From Firmicutes bacterium UBA5493 (GTDB lineage Bacteria > Bacillota > Limnochordia > Darwinibacteriales > Darwinibacteriaceae), in contig DIPH01000016.1 of assembly GCA_002424045.1 (NCBI GenBank), forward strand, positions 69,098-133,097: a DNA stretch of 64,000 nucleotides, read 5' to 3'. The translations under genes were made by a program, and so were the position numbers. The notes under the pieces were generated by a model, which ran no database searches, was not told the origin of the DNA, and was given only the letters and a program-made list of their open reading frames with translations. Positions 53,011 through 61,015 of this stretch are shown here, piece by piece. Position 1 is the first letter of the stretch; the number at the start of each line of letters is the position of its first letter.

Positions 53011-53175
53011 ATGGTACGATGTCCGTTTTGCAATCAGCCTATGGTGGGTGTAGAGTCTGAGGAAAATCATTCCTTTACAGACCTATACCGTTGCGGTGCA
53101 TGCCAAGTTGAGCAAGCAGTGCATTGGGGGCCCGGTGAGAGACTGCTTGTGCGGGAAGATGATCAAGATCAGTAA
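53011..53175 (+). CDS. 54-residue zinc-ribbon protein
   Basis: Small protein with two CxxC pairs (CPFC at residues 4-7 and CGAC at about 29-32) and an acidic tail; probable zinc ribbon. ATG at 53011 follows AAGGTGGTGA, and the stop is 18 bases before the PrsW-like gene, so they may be one unit. No family recognised. Confidence 0.65.
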   Translation: MVRCPFCNQPMVGVESEENHSFTDLYRCGACQVEQAVHWGPGERLLVREDDQDQ

Positions 53176-53193
53176 TCCCGAAGGGGTGATGCG

Positions 53194-53853
53194 GTGCTCA
53201 CAGTACTTTTAGCTTCACTAGTCCCGGGTCTCTTTTGGTTATGGTACTTTAATCGCTACGACGTTAGGGATAAAGAGCCCGTTAGTAGGCTTATGCTCTG
53301 CATGTTCTTTGGGGCCTTGGGAGTTATCCCCGCATTGAGCTGGGAAGCACCTTTTAGTCAACTTCTAAAGGCTTCAAATTCGCTCCCGGTTCAATTGGGC
53401 CTATCTTTCTTTGTTGTCGGTTTAGGCGAAGAATTCTTCAAATTGGTCGCTGTCTACCTGGCGGTGGCAAGATCAGAGCACTTTAACGAGCCCATAGATG
53501 GAATTATCTATGCTATTGCCACCGCCATAGGCTTTTCAGTGGTGGAAAACACATTATACATTTCTGCCTTTGGTTTGATGGTGGCACCATTGCGGGGAAC
53601 GATTGCCACCTTGGCCCACATTGCCTTTTCAGGACTGGCAGGATATTTTCTGGGGAAAGCAAGGTTCTCTAGCAGACCCCTGCCTCAAATAGCCTCAGGA
53701 CTAGCCACAGCGGCCTTCACCCATGGTTTGTATGACTTCCTTCTCATTACCCGTCTGGTTTCGCCTCTTGTTTTGATACTGGTGATTTTGGGTCTGCAAT
53801 ACATTCTTCTTATGGCCATCCAAACGTCGGTTAAATCCTGGCAAGGTAGGTAA
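53194..53853 (+). CDS. prsW: PrsW family intramembrane metalloprotease
   Basis: Membrane protein of 219 residues in the CAAX protease/PrsW superfamily. Zinc motifs GEEFFK, HIAFSGLAGY and FTHGLYD are all present in membrane segments. In B. subtilis PrsW cleaves the RsiW anti-sigma factor; the substrate here is unknown. GTG at 53194 follows GGGGTGATG. Confidence 0.88.
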   Translation: MLTVLLASLVPGLFWLWYFNRYDVRDKEPVSRLMLCMFFGALGVIPALSWEAPFSQLLKASNSLPVQLGLSFFVVGLGEEFFKLVAVYLAVARSEHFNEPIDGIIYAIATAIGFSVVENTLYISAFGLMVAPLRGTIATLAHIAFSGLAGYFLGKARFSSRPLPQIASGLATAAFTHGLYDFLLITRLVSPLVLILVILGLQYILLMAIQTSVKSWQGR

Positions 53854-53856
53854 TCC

Positions 53857-53885
53857 TTGTCTATGGATGACTCCTGTGCTAAAAT
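53857..53885 (+). promoter_or_regulatory. Promoter of yebC
   Basis: TTGTCT (53857-53862), 17 bases, TAAAAT (53880-53885) with upstream TG (extended -10). Confidence 0.6.
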
Positions 53886-53907
53886 GGGAGCGAAAGGGCG
53901 TGACACT

Positions 53908-54633
53908 ATGGCAGGACATTCCAAGTGGGCTAATATTAAGCACAAAAAGTCTAAGGAAGATGCAAAGCGGGGTCAGATGTTCACTAAGATTGGGCGCAAA
54001 ATCACAGTTGCGGCAAAAGAGGGCGGACCTGATCCAGAGGCTAATGTTAAGTTGCGCTTAGCCATCGATGAAGCCCGGGCGGTAAACATGCCAAATGATA
54101 CTATCGATAGGGCTATTGCACGTGCTGTGGGCGGTCTTGATGGAGCTTCGTATTCGGAGGTACTCTACGAAGGCTATGGACCCGGTGGCGTAGCCATTAT
54201 GCTTGATACACTTACGGACAATCGCAATCGTACAGCCGGAGAAGTTCGCCATAGGTTTTCCAAGTATGGTGGGAATTTAGGCGAAAGTGGCTGCGTTGCC
54301 TGGATGTTTGAACGTCGCGGTGTCCTGGTAGTGGAACGAGGCGAGGTTGACGAAGACGAAGTTATGCTTTTAGCCCTTGAAGCGGGGGCGGTGGACGTTA
54401 TTACAGACGGTGATGTAATTGAAATCCACACAGACCCCAGCGATTTTATGACGGTGAAGGCGGATTTGGAGGCCCAGGGTCTTCAGTTTCTTGGAGCAGA
54501 AATCAGCTTCATACCGCAAAATACGATGACCATCAGCGAGGATAAAGTAGAATCCATGGAAAAACTTATCGAGATCCTCGAAGAATTAGATGAAGTCCAA
54601 GACGTCTATTCCAACTATGAGGTGGAGTCTTAG
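53908..54633 (+). CDS. yebC: YebC/PmpR family regulator
   Basis: YebC family protein of 241 residues, DNA- or ribosome-associated. It starts with the hallmark MAGHSKWANIKHKKSKEDAKRG; other family blocks are MPNDTIDRAIARA and YEGYGPGGVAIMLD. ATG at 53908. Placed before ruvCAB, as in many bacteria. Confidence 0.96.
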   Translation: MAGHSKWANIKHKKSKEDAKRGQMFTKIGRKITVAAKEGGPDPEANVKLRLAIDEARAVNMPNDTIDRAIARAVGGLDGASYSEVLYEGYGPGGVAIMLDTLTDNRNRTAGEVRHRFSKYGGNLGESGCVAWMFERRGVLVVERGEVDEDEVMLLALEAGAVDVITDGDVIEIHTDPSDFMTVKADLEAQGLQFLGAEISFIPQNTMTISEDKVESMEKLIEILEELDEVQDVYSNYEVES

Positions 54634-54684
54634 ATTAGGAATACTCACCTAGCCCAAGGGCATACTCTCCTTAAGGGGGGAATT

Positions 54685-54777
54685 ATGCGTCGGGTATTGG
54701 TCCTTCTCATGGTGGGTTTGGTCTTTTTTGTGCTAGCCTATATTGTAAGTCAAAAACTGTTTACCATGCTGGCTTAG
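54685..54777 (+). CDS. 30-residue membrane peptide
   Basis: MRRVLVLLMVGLVFFVLAYI and a short tail: one membrane segment with two N-terminal Arg. ATG at 54685 follows AAGGGGGG at good spacing and a terminator closes the unit at 54809. Not a recognised family; reality rests on the ribosome-binding site and context. Confidence 0.45.
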   Translation: MRRVLVLLMVGLVFFVLAYIVSQKLFTMLA

Positions 54778-54808
54778 CCAGCAGATTACAGTAGCAATGG
54801 ACTTGCCT

Positions 54809-54846
54809 AAGCCTCAATCGAAGAATTAGGATTGAGGCTTTTTCTT
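54809..54846 (+). terminator. Terminator before ruvC
   Basis: 11-bp stem AAGCCTCAATC/GATTGAGGCTT with a 10-base loop and T-run. Confidence 0.9.
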
Positions 54847-54917
54847 TGCACCGAATCTGAGGCAAGGACTTGCTTTAATGGGTGTCGAATACAAGGGGCG
54901 AGGTGGGGTGTAAGAAC

Positions 54918-55406
54918 ATGATCATCATGGGAATTGACCCTGGTACGGCCATTACAGGGTACGGGGTAGTCAAACTAGAGAACAACAGGCACATCGTCTT
55001 AGGATATGGCGCTATTCGCACAACAGCCAAGCAGAGCACACCCTTACGACTAGAAACGATTTATGCTGAGCTAAGGAAACTTGTTAGTGAATTCCATCCC
55101 GATTGCTTAGCCGTTGAAGAACTTTTTTTCAACAAGAATGTGTCTACCGCACTAGCGGTGGGACAAGCTAGGGGAGTCGCGATTTTAGCTGGGGCCCATG
55201 CTGGGCTGTCCATTGCAGAGTATACGCCGCTCCAAGTGAAAATGGCGGTTACAGGCTATGGCAGGGCCAGTAAAGAACAAGTAGCCTATATGATACGCAT
55301 GCTTTTGGGACTTGCGGAAACTCCCAAGCCCGATGACGTTACGGATGCCTTGGCGGTTTGTGTCTGTCATGGCCTTAATGCTAACAACTGGGGGAGATTG
55401 GAATGA
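54918..55406 (+). CDS. ruvC: Holliday junction resolvase RuvC
   Basis: Endonuclease cutting Holliday junctions, 162 residues. Catalytic acids lie in MGIDPGTAITGYGVV, AVEELFF and DVTDALAVC. ATG at 54918 follows AGGTGGGG. Overlaps ruvA by four bases (ATGA). Confidence 0.96.
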   Translation: MIIMGIDPGTAITGYGVVKLENNRHIVLGYGAIRTTAKQSTPLRLETIYAELRKLVSEFHPDCLAVEELFFNKNVSTALAVGQARGVAILAGAHAGLSIAEYTPLQVKMAVTGYGRASKEQVAYMIRMLLGLAETPKPDDVTDALAVCVCHGLNANNWGRLE

Positions 55407-56041
55407 TTGTCTCGTTAAAAGGACAGCTACTGGAAGTCACAGAAAGAACCATTGTCCTTGATGTACAGGGAGTTGGTTATGAAGTCATTGTCACCAATTC
55501 GGTGCTAAAAAAAATGCCTAACCAGGGTCAGGAACTACAAATCCAAACATATCTGCAGGTTAGGGACGATGCTTTCGTCCTGTACGGATTTTCATCCTCA
55601 GAAGAGAGAGACCTCTTTCACAAGATCATTGGAGTGGCTGGCATCGGCCCCAAGCTTGGAGTGGGCATTCTGTCCAACATAGCACCTAGGGAGTTCATTC
55701 AGGCAGTCCAAAGGCAGGATCTCAGGACCTTGACCAGTTTGCCAGGGATTGGCAAGAAGACAGGCGAACGGATTTTGCTGGAATTGAAAGACAAGTTCAA
55801 GGATATTGTCCTAGAAAGTGATGGTGAAGATGACGATTTGCCCGTTGTTTCAGGCAGCGTTTTTGAAGATGCTGTAGAAGCTCTGCAGGCTTTGGGCTAC
55901 TATGGCAGTGAGGCCGAGCGTATGGTCAATCTCGCCAAACCACATCTGACGGAGAATTACAATTTGCAGGAATTACTCAAGGTAGCGCTGGCACAAAACA
56001 GCCAGCAGAGGGGTGAGCATACTTGGAGACGGAACGGATAG
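55403..56041 (+). CDS. ruvA: Holliday junction helicase subunit RuvA
   Basis: Tetrameric junction-binding protein, 212 residues: OB-fold N-terminal domain, two helix-hairpin-helix motifs ([15 protein letters not shown] and [20 protein letters not shown]) and a C-terminal domain III that touches RuvB. Overlaps ruvB by 19 bases. Confidence 0.96.
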   Translation: MIVSLKGQLLEVTERTIVLDVQGVGYEVIVTNSVLKKMPNQGQELQIQTYLQVRDDAFVLYGFSSSEERDLFHKIIGVAGIGPKLGVGILSNIAPREFIQAVQRQDLRTLTSLPGIGKKTGERILLELKDKFKDIVLESDGEDDDLPVVSGSVFEDAVEALQALGYYGSEAERMVNLAKPHLTENYNLQELLKVALAQNSQQRGEHTWRRNG

Positions 56042-57045
56042 TAAGTGCCTGGAAACGACCGGACGATTGGGATGCGGAGACATCTTTGAGGCCACGTACT
56101 CTTGCAGAGTATGTTGGGCAAGATAAGGTCAAGGAGCATATGAAATTATTTATTACTGCAGCGAAACAGCGTAGCGAGCCTCTAGATCATGTGTTACTCT
56201 ATGGCCCTCCCGGTTTGGGGAAGACGAGCTTAGCGCATATAATTGCCACAGAAATGGGCGTGGGAATTCATACAACATCAGGACCTGCCATTGAACGTCA
56301 AGGTGATTTGGTGGCCATTTTAACCAGTATGCAGGCTAATGACGTGCTATTTATAGACGAAATCCATCGCTTGAGCCGTTCTGTGGAAGAGGTGCTCTAT
56401 CCAGCCATGGAGGATGCTGCTGTGGACATTGTCATTGGTAAGGGACCGGGTGCGAGGTCCGTGCGGATCGATCTGCCGCCGTTTACCTTGATTGGTGCTA
56501 CCACTAGAGCAGGCATGCTCACTTCGCCCTTGAGAGATCGTTTTGGCGTCATCAGCCGTCTAGAACTCTACGAGGCCGAAGATTTACAGGCCATCGTGTC
56601 CCGAGCAGCCAAGATCCTTGGTGTGGCCATTGATGATGGGGGCGCTCGAGAGATCGCTAAACGCTCCCGGGGAACGCCGAGGGTGGCCAATCGTTTGTTA
56701 AAGCGAGTAAGGGACTACGCCCAAGTTCGGGCGGATAATCACATTTCCCATGGCGTGGCGACGGAAGCTTTAGGTCTTTTCGAAATCGATGATAATGGCC
56801 TGGATCATTTGGACAGGCGTATTCTAGTCACGATTCAGAGGGTCTTTGGAGGGGGACCTGTGGGTGTGGAAAGTCTCGCTGCAGCCATCGGTGAAGAGGC
56901 GAACACAATTGAAGATGTCTATGAACCCTTCTTGTTGCAATTAGGCTTGGTACAGCGCACGGCCCGAGGGCGCTGCATCACCTCTTTGGGTTATGAGTAT
57001 TTGGGCATCTCTCCCCCTGAGGAAATGGGTGGTGACGCTAAGTGA
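56023..57045 (+). CDS. ruvB: Holliday junction helicase subunit RuvB
   Basis: AAA+ motor of branch migration, 340 residues, Walker [15 protein letters not shown], Walker [11 protein letters not shown] and the sensor [10 protein letters not shown]-terminal winged helix. TTG start at 56023, inside ruvA. Confidence 0.97.
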   Translation: METERIVSAWKRPDDWDAETSLRPRTLAEYVGQDKVKEHMKLFITAAKQRSEPLDHVLLYGPPGLGKTSLAHIIATEMGVGIHTTSGPAIERQGDLVAILTSMQANDVLFIDEIHRLSRSVEEVLYPAMEDAAVDIVIGKGPGARSVRIDLPPFTLIGATTRAGMLTSPLRDRFGVISRLELYEAEDLQAIVSRAAKILGVAIDDGGAREIAKRSRGTPRVANRLLKRVRDYAQVRADNHISHGVATEALGLFEIDDNGLDHLDRRILVTIQRVFGGGPVGVESLAAAIGEEANTIEDVYEPFLLQLGLVQRTARGRCITSLGYEYLGISPPEEMGGDAK

Positions 57046-57785
57046 TGTGGAAAACGGAGGGCATTGTGATCCGCGTGCGCAATTTAGGGGAAGCGGATCG
57101 AATCGTTACTCTTTACACAAAGGAACGGGGTAAGCTCAATACTGTGGCCAGGGGTGCTCGAAGAATCCGCAATCGTCTGCTCAGTCCGACCCAGGTGTTC
57201 ACCCATGGTCGTTATCTTATTTTCCCAGGTAAGGGGCTCCATAATCTGAGTCAAGCTGATATTGTTCATAGCGGGCAAGCTATACGTGATGATCTGGAGA
57301 AGTTTGCCTACGCTTCCTATGTCACCGAACTACTGGATGCCCTAACAGCTGAAGAGGACCCAACAGACCGAATTTTCCCTTTATTGGCGGCCACCCTTTC
57401 TATGGGAGAAGGTGGGCGTTTTAAGCTAGCGGTTCGAGCCTTCGAAATTAGGCTCATGCGTGAACTTGGTTATGAACCAGAGTTATATCAATGCTTGCAT
57501 TGTCGCCAAACACTCAAAAGCAACGTCTCCTTCACAGAACAAGGTGGAGCCCTTTGTGAGAAGTGTGTGGGACATGTACCAGGCAGTATGTCTTTAACGA
57601 ATGGAACCTGGGAGTTAATGAAAAGACTATTAGAGTGGGAGTTTTCTAGACTGACAGTGCTGCATCCAGATACTAGCAACGAAACAGAACTTCGCCGTGT
57701 GATGCGCAGCTATCTGGATTATCGGCTCGAATATCCACTCAAGTCTTTAGACTTTCTAGAGACATTACAAGGTCTGACCCCCTAA
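57045..57785 (+). CDS. recO: DNA repair protein RecO
   Basis: RecO loads RecA on SSB-coated DNA. 246 residues: OB-fold N terminus (KTEGIVIRVRNLGEADRI) and a C-terminal domain with zinc cysteines CLHCR...CEKC. The start ATG at 57045 overlaps the ruvB stop; a GTG at 57042 is also possible. Follows ruvB directly. Confidence 0.93.
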   Translation: MWKTEGIVIRVRNLGEADRIVTLYTKERGKLNTVARGARRIRNRLLSPTQVFTHGRYLIFPGKGLHNLSQADIVHSGQAIRDDLEKFAYASYVTELLDALTAEEDPTDRIFPLLAATLSMGEGGRFKLAVRAFEIRLMRELGYEPELYQCLHCRQTLKSNVSFTEQGGALCEKCVGHVPGSMSLTNGTWELMKRLLEWEFSRLTVLHPDTSNETELRRVMRSYLDYRLEYPLKSLDFLETLQGLTP

Positions 57786-57797
57786 AGGTAACGCTGA

Positions 57798-57826
57798 TTG
57801 ACAATTGGTGGTCAATTTGATATAAA
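57798..57826 (+). promoter_or_regulatory. Promoter of glyQS with inverted repeat
   Basis: Perfect TTGACA (57798-57803), 17 bases, TATAAA (57821-57826) with TG upstream. ATTGAC and GTCAAT (57797-57816) form an inverted repeat across the -35, which could be an operator. No T-box is present before glyQ. Confidence 0.75.
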
Positions 57827-57878
57827 TTAACAGATGAAATCTACGGCTCTCATATGGGCGTGAAGCGAGGGTGGATCG

Positions 57879-58757
57879 ATGAATCTTCAGGAAATGATTC
57901 TAAAATTACAGGGATACTGGGCTGCGCAAGATTGCATTATTTATCAGCCCTATGACTTGGAAGTCGGGGCTGGGACTATGTCACCAGCTACTTTTTTAAA
58001 GGCTTTGGGGCCGGAGCCCTGGAATGTGGCCTATGTGCAACCTTGCAGGAGACCTACAGATGGTCGCTACGGGCAAAATCCCAATCGAGTTCAACACTAC
58101 TACCAATACCAGGTTGTTCTAAAGCCTTCCCCTGACAATGTTCAGGAGATCTATCTAGGAAGTTTGGAGGCTTTAGGTATTGATTTATTGAAACACGATG
58201 TCCGCTTTGTGGAAGACGATTGGGAATCCCCTACATTAGGGGCTTGGGGCTTGGGCTGGGAGGTCTGGCTCGATGGAATGGAGATCACTCAGTTCACCTA
58301 TTTTCAGCAAGTCGGTGGTATTGATGTGAAGCCTGTATCCGCGGAGATTACCTATGGAATTGAAAGGCTAGCTACGTTTATTCAGGGTGTGGATAGCATT
58401 TTTGATTTGAAGTGGGTCGGCGATGTTACCTATGGCGATGTATTTATGCAAAACGAAGTCGAGTTTTCTAAGTTCAACTTTGAAGCTTCCGATGCGAATA
58501 CGCTCTTTACCCTATTTGACTTATACGAGACTGAAGCGAAAAGGCTCATGGAATCTGGGTTAATCTTGCCCGGTTACGATTTTGTCCTGAAGTGTTCTCA
58601 TGCCTTTAATCTCCTTGATGCCCGTGGTGCCATTTCTGTCAGTGAGAGAACACGCTTTATTGGGCGGGTGAGGGCATTAGCCCGCATGGCAGCACAAGGC
58701 TACCTTGCTGAAAGGGAAAAACTAGGCTTTCCAATGCTCAAAGGGGGGCGTGTATAA
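57879..58757 (+). CDS. glyQ: Glycyl-tRNA synthetase alpha chain
   Basis: Catalytic subunit of the bacterial alpha2beta2 glycyl enzyme, 292 residues. Class II motifs seen in [28 protein letters not shown] and [24 protein letters not shown] at 57879 follows GCGAGGGTGG. Adjacent glyS starts one base later. Confidence 0.97.
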   Translation: MNLQEMILKLQGYWAAQDCIIYQPYDLEVGAGTMSPATFLKALGPEPWNVAYVQPCRRPTDGRYGQNPNRVQHYYQYQVVLKPSPDNVQEIYLGSLEALGIDLLKHDVRFVEDDWESPTLGAWGLGWEVWLDGMEITQFTYFQQVGGIDVKPVSAEITYGIERLATFIQGVDSIFDLKWVGDVTYGDVFMQNEVEFSKFNFEASDANTLFTLFDLYETEAKRLMESGLILPGYDFVLKCSHAFNLLDARGAISVSERTRFIGRVRALARMAAQGYLAEREKLGFPMLKGGRV

Positions 58758-60821
58758 ATGCAAGACTTTTTGCTAGAACTTGGTTTTGAGGAGCTACCAG
58801 CCCGCTTTGTGGAAAAGGCCCTAGGGCAATTGTCTGAGAGTGTGGCCAAAAAGCTTGACCAGGAGAGGCTTAAATTCGGCGAGGTGCTGAGCTTGAGCAC
58901 TCCCCGCCGCCTAGCTCTTTTGATTCGCGATCTGCAAACCGAGCAAGAAGACGTGGTAGAGGAAGTTAAAGGACCACCTCTCAATGTTGCCCGGGATCAG
59001 GAAGGAAATCTGACGAAGGCCGGGCAAGGATTTTTGCGCTCCCAGGGCGTAGATTCAAGCGCCATCACTGTTAAGCAATTTCAAGGTGCTGACTACATTT
59101 ATATTCGCAAAGAGGTGCAGGGGCAAAGAACCAAAGACTTATTAAAGCCCCTATTAGAAGATGTCATCGGACATCTGAATTTCCCCAAGAATATGCGCTG
59201 GGGAAACTACGATCTCCGTTATGCCAGGCCCTTGAGGTGGATTGTTGCGCTGTTAGGTAGAGACGTTATTCCTGTTCAAATTGGCCCTGTCCAGGCAGGC
59301 CAGGTAACCTATGGTCATAGGCAACTAAGTTCCGGACCGATACCTCTTTCCAAGCCGGATGAGTATGTAGGACAGTTAAACGATCACTATGTCTCGGTGG
59401 ACGCCGCCCAAAGGCGTATGTCGACCTGGCAGCAAATCCAGGATATAGCGCACAAAGAGGGAGTCCGGGTATTGGAAGATCAGCGCTTGCTGGACGAAGT
59501 GGTTAATCTGATCGAGTATCCTACCGCATTTTGCGGCAGCTTTTCCAAGGAGTATTTGGAGTTGCCCGCGGAAGTGCTCATAACCTCCATGAAAGAGCAC
59601 CAACGTTATTTTCCACTCCATGATGAACAAGGTAGCTTGGTGTCTAAGTTCATCGGTGTTCGTAATGGAGCAGATAACCATCTTGAAAATGTTATCGGCG
59701 GTAACGAAAAGGTTTTGGAAGCCCGGCTTTCTGATGCGAAATTCTTCTACGATGAGGATGTCCGGACTAATCTGGCTGATAATCTCCAAAAGCTTGAGGG
59801 GGTTGTCTTCCAAGAAAAACTTGGGTCCATGGGCGACAAAGTTAGGCGCATTCAAGCGTTAGCGGGGAAACTAGTTGAGCAGTTGGGGCATGTTGATCGC
59901 AAAGAGACCACGCTCCGCACAGCGCTCCTTGGAAAATGTGATCTTGTTTCTCAGATGGTTTATGAGTTTCCTGAACTCCAAGGAATCATGGGTGAAACGT
60001 ATGCCCTGGCTCAAGGTGAAGACCCTGCTGTAGCCAGAGGTATTCGGGAGCACTATAAGCCTCGCTTTTCTGGTGATTCACTACCAAGTGCGGCAGAAGG
60101 AACTGTGGTTAGTTTAGCGGACAAACTCGATACCTTGGTAGGATATTTTGCAGTGGGGAGCATTCCCACCGGGTCCCAGGATCCCTTTGCCTTAAGACGG
60201 CAAGCACAAGGGGTAGTTCAGATCTTGATGCAGGGCAGCTATGATGTTTCGTTGACATCTCTTATAGAGGCGGCAGAAGCAGGTTATGGCGCTGTACGTC
60301 TTGGTGAAGAGAACGGGAAGGCTTTGTTGGATTTCTTCTTGGCAAGGTTACGAGTTTTGCTTACCGATCAGGGCTATGCATACGATGTAATTGATGCAGT
60401 CATGGCTTCCCACGATGATCGTATAACTAACCTATTGGAGAAAGTGCACGCCTTAACGGAGTTTGTTTCTGGAGATGATTATGAAGACTTGATCACAGGC
60501 TTTGAGCGGGTAGCTAACCTTGCTGCCAAAGCAGAGACTGATGCGTTGGATCCCAGTCGGTTCATCCCCGCGGATCGGGCTTTCCACCAAGCTCTCCAGG
60601 AACTTGAACAGGCTTGCCAAAAGCGACTGGATGGGCACGACTATGCTGGAATTCTGCAGACCTTAGCGGGTTTCCGCCGCCATGTTGATGGTTTCTTCGC
60701 CGATGTCATGATCATGGATTCAGATCCGACTGTTCGAGCAAATCGTCTTGCGTTGCTAAACAAGTCCCTTGGCTTGTATAGTTTGTGTGGAGATTTGCGC
60801 CTGATTGTTGTAAATAAGTAA
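58758..60821 (+). CDS. glyS: Glycyl-tRNA synthetase beta chain
   Basis: Beta subunit, 687 residues, needed for tRNA binding and activity. N terminus LLELGFEELPARFVEKAL, HD-like middle domain with LADKLDTLVGYFAVG and TGSQDPFALRR, and a C-terminal anticodon-binding helical domain. ATG at 58758 behind AAAGGGGGG. Confidence 0.96.
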   Translation: MQDFLLELGFEELPARFVEKALGQLSESVAKKLDQERLKFGEVLSLSTPRRLALLIRDLQTEQEDVVEEVKGPPLNVARDQEGNLTKAGQGFLRSQGVDSSAITVKQFQGADYIYIRKEVQGQRTKDLLKPLLEDVIGHLNFPKNMRWGNYDLRYARPLRWIVALLGRDVIPVQIGPVQAGQVTYGHRQLSSGPIPLSKPDEYVGQLNDHYVSVDAAQRRMSTWQQIQDIAHKEGVRVLEDQRLLDEVVNLIEYPTAFCGSFSKEYLELPAEVLITSMKEHQRYFPLHDEQGSLVSKFIGVRNGADNHLENVIGGNEKVLEARLSDAKFFYDEDVRTNLADNLQKLEGVVFQEKLGSMGDKVRRIQALAGKLVEQLGHVDRKETTLRTALLGKCDLVSQMVYEFPELQGIMGETYALAQGEDPAVARGIREHYKPRFSGDSLPSAAEGTVVSLADKLDTLVGYFAVGSIPTGSQDPFALRRQAQGVVQILMQGSYDVSLTSLIEAAEAGYGAVRLGEENGKALLDFFLARLRVLLTDQGYAYDVIDAVMASHDDRITNLLEKVHALTEFVSGDDYEDLITGFERVANLAAKAETDALDPSRFIPADRAFHQALQELEQACQKRLDGHDYAGILQTLAGFRRHVDGFFADVMIMDSDPTVRANRLALLNKSLGLYSLCGDLRLIVVNK

Positions 60822-61015
60822 AGAAGCAAGCCACGAGAAGGAAAAAAGAGGGCTATACAGAATTATGGTTGTTGGTGTTTTTGATGATTGATGGATGCTG
60901 CAATCTATCGATTGCTACCATTCATCTCGGAGTATCTCTTTGGGAAACTCCATGAGGTTTGCAATTCTGGATGTGCTCCCCGACGGGGAAACATAGACAA
61001 GAAGGAGGATACATA
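60822..61015 (+). promoter_or_regulatory. Leader region of ppdK
   Basis: 194 bases between glyS and ppdK with no gene. It contains a hairpin GATGGAT/ATTCATC around an inner GCAATC/GATTGC stem (60890-60926), and CCCC/GGGG at 60978-60987, but no T-run and no promoter I can name with confidence. Confidence 0.35.

Noticed and set aside
53857..54061. Alternative upstream starts and frames at the yebC start
   Set aside because: MAGHSKW at 53908 is the invariant YebC N terminus, and the upstream part is the promoter.
57786..57878. T-box leader for glyQS
   Set aside because: No GGTGGTACCGCG element and too short; only a promoter with an inverted repeat is seen.
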